A stretch of 8,775 bases of DNA from Thermoplasmata archaeon (GTDB taxonomy: Archaea > Thermoplasmatota > Thermoplasmata > UBA184), in the NCBI GenBank assembly GCA_030042855.1, contig JASHYU010000212.1, positions 1-8,775 on the forward strand, written 5' to 3'. The position numbers were made by a program, and so were the translations under genes. Positions 6,223-8,775 of the stretch are shown here, in pieces (the stretch's first letter is position 1; each line of letters opens with the position of its first letter). The notes beneath the pieces are model-generated. The model was not told the origin of the DNA. It worked only from the letters and a program-made list of their open reading frames with translations, and did not search any database.

Positions 6223-6720
6223 TCAGCGAGTGGTGGTGAGCGTCTTCGTCGCGGCCGCTTTGGTCTCGATCGTCGTCGCGGCCTCCGCGGCCTTCGTCGG
6301 AGCGGCCTTCGTGGGGGCCGCGATCATCGCCTTCGTCGGGTCCCCGTGCGGCATCGCGGTCTTGGTCATCCCCGCGTGCGTCATCGCCATCTTGGCCGTC
6401 GGGGCATGCGCCAACCCCGACTTCGTCATCGCAGCCGGTGCGAACGCCAACCGCGTCGTGAAGGCGTGGGTCAGGGAACTCTTGATCATCGTCGCCTTGA
6501 TCATGGCGGTCTTCGCCGAGGCCAACTTCGCGGTCGCGAGCGTCTTGGCCGCCGTCGCCTTCGCCAGGGCCAGGTTGTGCGCCGACGCGGGGATCTGGAT
6601 GAGCCTCGCGGTCGCGGCCTCTTTCAGGGTGGTGAACGCCTGCATCGCCGCCGCCGCGTGCGTCGCCGCCAGGGCTGCCGCCCTTCCCGCCATCTCGGCC
6701 TCGACCGTGCTGAACAGCAT
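6223..6720 (-). CDS. Ala/Lys/Thr/Met-rich basic low-complexity protein
   Basis: I do not recognise this as a named family. It has 165 residues, about 31% alanine (51 of 165), with 15 Lys and 4 Arg against only 5 Glu and 1 Asp, so it is strongly basic. Much of it is runs of short units of the type A-T-K, M-T-K, T-K-A, for example AKATAAKTLATAKLASAKT and PTKAAPTKAAEAA. The composition recalls histone H1-like and AlgP-type DNA-binding tails, or a surface polyanion-binding helix; phasin-like helices are another possibility. A 7-mer to 11-mer helical repeat seems likely. The minus frame is preferred because codons end almost always in G or C, the ATG at 6720 has GAGGAG just before it, and ATTAACT lies about 55 bases upstream. 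The opposite strand also reads open (a hydrophobic Ala/Val frame), but this is the expected complement of Ala/Lys/Thr/Met codons. It lacks a signal peptide and clear membrane segments. Confidence 0.6.
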   Translation of the reverse strand: MLFSTVEAEMAGRAAALAATHAAAAMQAFTTLKEAATARLIQIPASAHNLALAKATAAKTLATAKLASAKTAMIKATMIKSSLTHAFTTRLAFAPAAMTKSGLAHAPTAKMAMTHAGMTKTAMPHGDPTKAMIAAPTKAAPTKAAEAATTIETKAAATKTLTTTR

Positions 6721-6772
6721 GCTCCTCGCTTCCTCGGGTCCGACCCGTCCGGCCGTGAGACGCCCTATCGGT

Positions 6773-6779
6773 AGTTAAT
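6773..6779 (-). promoter_or_regulatory. TATA-like box of the Ala/Lys-rich gene
   Basis: ATTAACT on the minus strand lies about 55 bases from the ATG at 6720, implying a leader of about 30 bases that contains GAGGAG, a ribosome binding site. That leader makes this gene unlike its leaderless neighbours. Confidence 0.45.
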
Positions 6780-6798
6780 CCCACCGTTTGCCGGTGGG
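6780..6798. repeat. Inverted repeat next to the TATA-like box, candidate operator
   Basis: The arms CCCACCG (6780-6786) and CGGTGGG (6792-6798) are perfectly complementary around TTTGC. The repeat abuts the TATA-like box of the minus-strand gene on its upstream side, where a BRE or an activator or repressor site would be. Confidence 0.4.
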
Positions 6799-6824
6799 AG
6801 CGATCGGAACCGGCGGAGGCCGTG

Positions 6825-6845
6825 CGGACCGTATCTCGCGGTCCG
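6825..6845. repeat. Inverted repeat between two minus-strand genes
   Basis: The arms CGGACCG (6825-6831) and CGGTCCG (6839-6845) flank a 7-base spacer. It lies about 70 bases past the stop of the DinB-like gene, so it could be a transcript-end hairpin, or upstream control for the next gene. No T-run. Confidence 0.3.
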
Positions 6846-6916
6846 ACCGCGAATATCGGAAGCCGCGTTCGGGCCAGGGCACGAACGCTCTCGCGGGTTG
6901 GGAGCGTTGCCCCCGT

Positions 6917-7402
6917 TCAGAAGCGCCCGACCCGCGAGAGGTCGACGGGGGGAGGTGCGATGTCCATCTGCCAGAGGAGCGCGTTGAGCTCGCCCGTGTG
7001 CTGGAGATCCCCCTCGATCATCTGCAGGAGCATCGAGCGGATGGTGATCGACCTCCGGTCGACCTGAATGTAGAACTTCCGGTCCAGGTCGCGGGGATGC
7101 AGCTTCCCGATGAAACTGCTCACCAGCCGCTCGACCTCGCGGGTGGCCTGTTCCGCCTGCGCACGGGAGAGCCGTATCCCGAGCGGAAAGTCCTGGAACG
7201 TCTTCCCCGTGTACGCCTGAATGAACCAGAATCGGTAATCGTCGAGAATGTGCAGGTAGATGTCCACCAGCGATGGGTAGGTGGAACCCCGGTCCCGGTA
7301 GCGTTCCTTCTCGGGCAGACGCCAGATCGTCCGGCGGTACTCATGGAGCTTCCGGAAGTGGTAGCGGTAGAGCCCTCGGATCAGCTGGAGTTCGGTCCTC
7401 AT
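6917..7402 (-). CDS. DinB/YfiT-like four-helix-bundle protein
   Basis: The pattern of four amphipathic helices in 161 residues fits the DinB/YfiT superfamily of metal-binding transferase-like proteins: LIRGLYRYHFRKLHEYRRTIWRL (7-29), YPSLVDIYLHILDDYRFWFIQAY (42-64), AQAEQATREVERLVSSFIG (81-99) and IRSMLLQMIEGDLQHTGELNALLWQM (121-146). The family's first metal histidine matches H51 (YLHILDDYRFWF), and H135 in LQHTGEL corresponds to the second histidine of the usual HxxxH-GQ motif. The first histidine of that motif seems replaced (Gly131), so metal binding may be weakened. Substrate is unknown; family members are thiol transferases, or of unknown function. I chose the ATG at 7402, because GATTAG lies about 30 bases before it and the longer frame (23 more codons) has no family sequence. 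A GGGAGGA also sits just before it. Confidence 0.7.
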   Translation of the reverse strand: MRTELQLIRGLYRYHFRKLHEYRRTIWRLPEKERYRDRGSTYPSLVDIYLHILDDYRFWFIQAYTGKTFQDFPLGIRLSRAQAEQATREVERLVSSFIGKLHPRDLDRKFYIQVDRRSITIRSMLLQMIEGDLQHTGELNALLWQMDIAPPPVDLSRVGRF

Positions 7403-7428
7403 CGTCCTCCCGGCCGAAGGCCGCCCGG

Positions 7429-7437
7429 AACTAATCC
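7429..7437 (-). promoter_or_regulatory. TATA-like box of the DinB-like gene
   Basis: GGATTAGTT on the minus strand is centred about 31 bases before the ATG at 7402, a spacing that gives a very short leader. Confidence 0.5.
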
Positions 7438-7518
7438 GTTTCCGGGACGAAGCGTTCCACCGAGGTCCCACCGGTCCGTCTCCCCTCCGCGCCGCTCGGG
7501 ACCTCCCCCGACGTCTCG

Positions 7519-7530
7519 ACCTCGCGAGGT
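7519..7530. repeat. Perfect 12-base palindrome
   Basis: ACCTCGCGAGGT is fully self-complementary. It lies in the divergent intergenic region 7403-7677 (275 bases), which has no gene. It could be an operator for either side; a chance palindrome in GC-rich DNA is also possible. Confidence 0.3.
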
Positions 7531-7578
7531 GGAGTCGCCCGGGGTCGCAGCTGCCGGCTCCAGGCTCCGCCAGAAAGT

Positions 7579-7601
7579 TCGAATCCTAGACCGGGATTCG
7601 A
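7579..7601. repeat. Inverted repeat with 8-base arms upstream of the toxin-antitoxin operon
   Basis: The arms TCGAATCC (7579-7586) and GGATTCGA (7594-7601) are perfect and separated by TAGACCG. The left part, GTTCGAATCC, resembles the T-loop of a tRNA, but no tRNA stems fit around it. It marks where GC content starts to fall. Confidence 0.4.
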
Positions 7602-7660
7602 GCGAAGATTTCCCACTACTTGGAGTCGCTCTTCGTCACGGAGTGTAGGACCGATAGCTC

Positions 7661-7679
7661 TTATATCCTGACGTTATAT
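7661..7679 (+). promoter_or_regulatory. Tandem TATA elements of the antitoxin-toxin operon
   Basis: TTATAT occurs at 7661-7666 and again at 7674-7679, 13 bases apart. The first is 30-35 bases upstream of the ATG at 7696 and is the better promoter. The second could be part of an operator for autoregulation by the antitoxin. Confidence 0.55.
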
Positions 7680-7695
7680 GGAGTTATGTCGGATT

Positions 7696-7932
7696 ATGCC
7701 TAAGGCTGTCGTGGAGCTCTCGGAGCACGCTAATCGCGTCGTCAATGTGGTCAAGGCCCGAGACGGACTCAAGGGCAAGTCGGAGGCACTCGAGAGCATC
7801 GTTGCCGCCTATGAGGAGACAATCCTCGACCCGGCCCTCCGGCCCGATTTCGCAGCAGACCTCCAGCGGATCAGGAAGGGTAAGTTTCGGAGGATCCGAT
7901 CCCTGAACGATGTCTTTGGTGAGTCGCGGTGA
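7696..7932 (+). CDS. Antitoxin of a RelE-type module (DUF2683-like)
   Basis: This is the antitoxin partner of the downstream RelE toxin, which it should bind and neutralise while repressing its own promoter. It has 78 residues. The N-terminal part, PKAVVELSEHANRVVNVVKARDGLKGKSEALESIVAAYEE, has the strand-helix-helix layout of ribbon-helix-helix DNA-binding domains, and matches the archaeal DUF2683 pattern (valine/leucine strand, SEHANRV, GLK-KSEA, ELRP or LRP). The C-terminal part, LRPDFAADLQRIRKGKFRRIRSLNDVFGE, is the likely toxin-binding tail. An in-frame ATG at 7678 would add six residues, but 7696 fits the TATA spacing and the family N-terminus better. Its TGA overlaps the toxin's GTG by four bases, so translation is coupled. 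GC is lower than in the neighbours, which suggests transfer. Confidence 0.88.
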   Translation: MPKAVVELSEHANRVVNVVKARDGLKGKSEALESIVAAYEETILDPALRPDFAADLQRIRKGKFRRIRSLNDVFGESR

Positions 7933-8198
7933 GCTGGGACCTGGAGGTCTCCCCTGAGTTCGAGAGTGACTACCGGAAGCTCTGCGCACGCAACGCCGGA
8001 TTCAAACGCGCTGTCGATACCAAGGTGGACCAAATTCTCCGGAACCCTCTCCATTACAAGCCCCTAAATGCCCCCCTTCAAGGAGTGCGCCGAGTGCACG
8101 TCGCAGGATCGTATGTTCTGCTCTTCGAACCGTTGCTCGAACAACAGGTAGTGCATTTGCTAAGATTGGCCCACCACGACGAAGCCTACGGACTTTAG
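7929..8198 (+). CDS. RelE/ParE-superfamily toxin
   Basis: This is a small toxin, 89 residues, of the RelE type. Such proteins cut mRNA in the ribosome and stop translation until the antitoxin binds them. Landmarks are WDLEVSPEFESDYRKLCARN (3-22), the helix AVDTKVDQILRNP (28-40), RRVHVAGSYVLLFEPL (53-68) and the C-terminal HLLRLAHHDEAYGL (76-89). Candidate catalytic or RNA-binding residues are the Arg53/Arg54 pair, His56 and the terminal HHDEAY, which matches the closing 'HHD.AY' of the RelE/YafQ group. It starts at GTG, sharing the GTGA overlap with the antitoxin stop, as expected for a coupled operon. It is full length, so the module appears intact. More AT-rich codons than the flanking genes again suggest a mobile origin. 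Confidence 0.9.
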   Translation: MSWDLEVSPEFESDYRKLCARNAGFKRAVDTKVDQILRNPLHYKPLNAPLQGVRRVHVAGSYVLLFEPLLEQQVVHLLRLAHHDEAYGL

Positions 8199-8432
8199 AG
8201 ACGATGCTTCCCCGAGCGAAGATCGAACTCGCGGAGGTCGCAGAGGACCCCGGAAGGATTCCGTTCGGCGACGCCACGGGGATGGTTCATGGGCCGGGGT
8301 CAGGATTCTGCGCTATGACCTCGGGTTCTGGGACCGGCAGCGAGAGGGTCCCGGCCATGGTCGAAGGGATTCGTTTCGGTCCCACATCCGAGGGCGTAGG
8401 GTCCTTAATCTAACCGAAGCGGTTTTCGTGCC
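8199..8432. other. Intergenic region before the cyclase
   Basis: Nothing here looks coding; a 69-codon frame on the plus strand (8204-8413) has no family-like sequence. It holds an 8-base inverted repeat, TGGGACCG (8329-8336) and CGGTCCCA (8377-8384), with further GGGTCC copies at 8346-8351 and 8399-8404, the last just before the cyclase TATA box. These may be a regulatory cluster or a structured RNA leader. Confidence 0.4.
8405..8409 (+). promoter_or_regulatory. TATA box of the cyclase gene
   Basis: TTAAT, in CCTTAATCTAACC, is 24-28 bases upstream of the GTG at 8433, giving a leaderless transcript and supporting that start. Confidence 0.6.
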
Positions 8433-8775
8433 GTGGCATCGGTTCGTCGCCTCTCCGCCATCATGTTCACCGACATGGTCGGCTCGACCGCCTCGGCCCA
8501 AGCCGACGAAGCAGCGGCGCTCAAACTCCGTGACGAGCAGGCCGCGCTCGTTCGCCCCCTCTTCGCGGCCCACCAGGGGCGCGAGATCAAGTCGATGGGG
8601 GATGGCTTCCTCGCCGAATTCGGTAGCGCTCTTCGAGCCGTCCAATGTGCGATCGACATCCAGCACCACCTGCACGAGCGAAATTCGCAGCCGGGCGTCT
8701 CTCCGATCCAACTTCGCATCGGGGTTCACCTGGGCGACGTCGAGCAACGCGAGGCCGACATCTTTGGGGATGCGG
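8433..8775 (+). CDS. Class III adenylate/guanylate cyclase (3' end missing)
   Basis: This is the N-terminal catalytic part of a nucleotidyl cyclase that makes cAMP (or cGMP) from ATP (or GTP); 114 codons are visible and it runs off the right edge. Landmarks: MFTDMVGST (11-19) with metal-binding Asp14; EIKSMGDGFLAEF (51-63), with Lys53 at the position that recognises adenine and Asp57 as the second metal Asp; IQLRIGVHLGDVEQ (92-105); and the DIFGDA motif (109-114) with Asp109 at the second base-recognising position. A Lys/Asp pair favours adenylate over guanylate cyclase, by family knowledge. The GTG start is preferred because of the TATA box 26 bases upstream and because the family domain begins at once. 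What follows the catalytic domain (often ATPase-type or repeat domains in cyclases with an N-terminal domain) cannot be seen here. A cNMP-binding protein is encoded on the same strand at 4582. Confidence 0.92.
   Translation, partial: MASVRRLSAIMFTDMVGSTASAQADEAAALKLRDEQAALVRPLFAAHQGREIKSMGDGFLAEFGSALRAVQCAIDIQHHLHERNSQPGVSPIQLRIGVHLGDVEQREADIFGDA

Noticed and set aside
6230..6778. Plus-strand hydrophobic Ala/Val frame of 182 codons, which could look like a membrane protein
   Set aside because: It is the complement of the Ala/Lys/Thr/Met-rich minus frame. The minus frame has the ribosome binding site, TATA-like box and G/C-ending codons. This is the least certain of my strand choices.
7570..7601. 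Possible tRNA because of GTTCGAATCC
   Set aside because: No flanking T-stem, anticodon arm or acceptor stem can be folded around it.
8204..8413. Plus-strand 69-codon frame before the cyclase
   Set aside because: No recognisable domain, Gly/Ser/Pro-rich text, and the region holds inverted repeats and the cyclase promoter; probably noncoding.
1..8775. CRISPR array or transposase
   Set aside because: I saw no set of regularly spaced repeats and no DDE or HUH transposase or integrase motif in any frame.

Overview
The window is very GC-rich and dense with genes. It reads as a chromosomal segment of an archaeon. Most start codons (ATG or GTG) have no usable Shine-Dalgarno sequence but have an AT-rich TATA-like octamer about 25-42 bases upstream, which is the layout of archaeal leaderless or near-leaderless promoters. 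A RelE toxin with a DUF2683-like antitoxin, a peptidase-M29-like protein and a double winged-helix Lrp-like regulator also fit an archaeon. My best guess, by inference only, is a high-GC terrestrial member of the Thermoplasmatota that respires oxygen, because the window carries a heme-copper oxidase subunit I.

Layout. 1-1368 (minus): 5' part of a divergent heme-copper oxidase subunit I, cut by the left edge. 1511-2476 (plus): two-domain GNAT acetyltransferase. 2534-2770 (plus) and 2767-3126 (minus): two small unrecognised proteins, tail to tail, whose stop codons share one CTAG. 3330-4427 (plus): peptidase M29-like protein lacking the usual metal ligands. 4582-5022 (plus): stand-alone cyclic-nucleotide-binding domain. 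5120-6079 (plus): regulator with two winged-helix domains. 6223-6720 (minus): Ala/Lys/Thr/Met-rich basic low-complexity protein. 6917-7402 (minus): DinB-like four-helix protein. 7696-8198 (plus): antitoxin-toxin operon in a patch of lower GC. 8433-8775 (plus): start of a class III adenylate cyclase, cut by the right edge.

How the parts relate. Most genes seem to be single transcription units with their own promoters; the toxin-antitoxin pair is the only clear operon (GTGA overlap). The most interesting functional link is a class III cyclase with adenylate-type substrate residues and a cNMP-binding domain protein about 3.4 kb apart, which suggests a cyclic nucleotide pathway in this archaeon. 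The most unusual proteins are the metal-ligand-free M29 homologue and the Ala/Lys/Thr-rich basic protein. I saw no tRNA, rRNA, CRISPR array or transposase.
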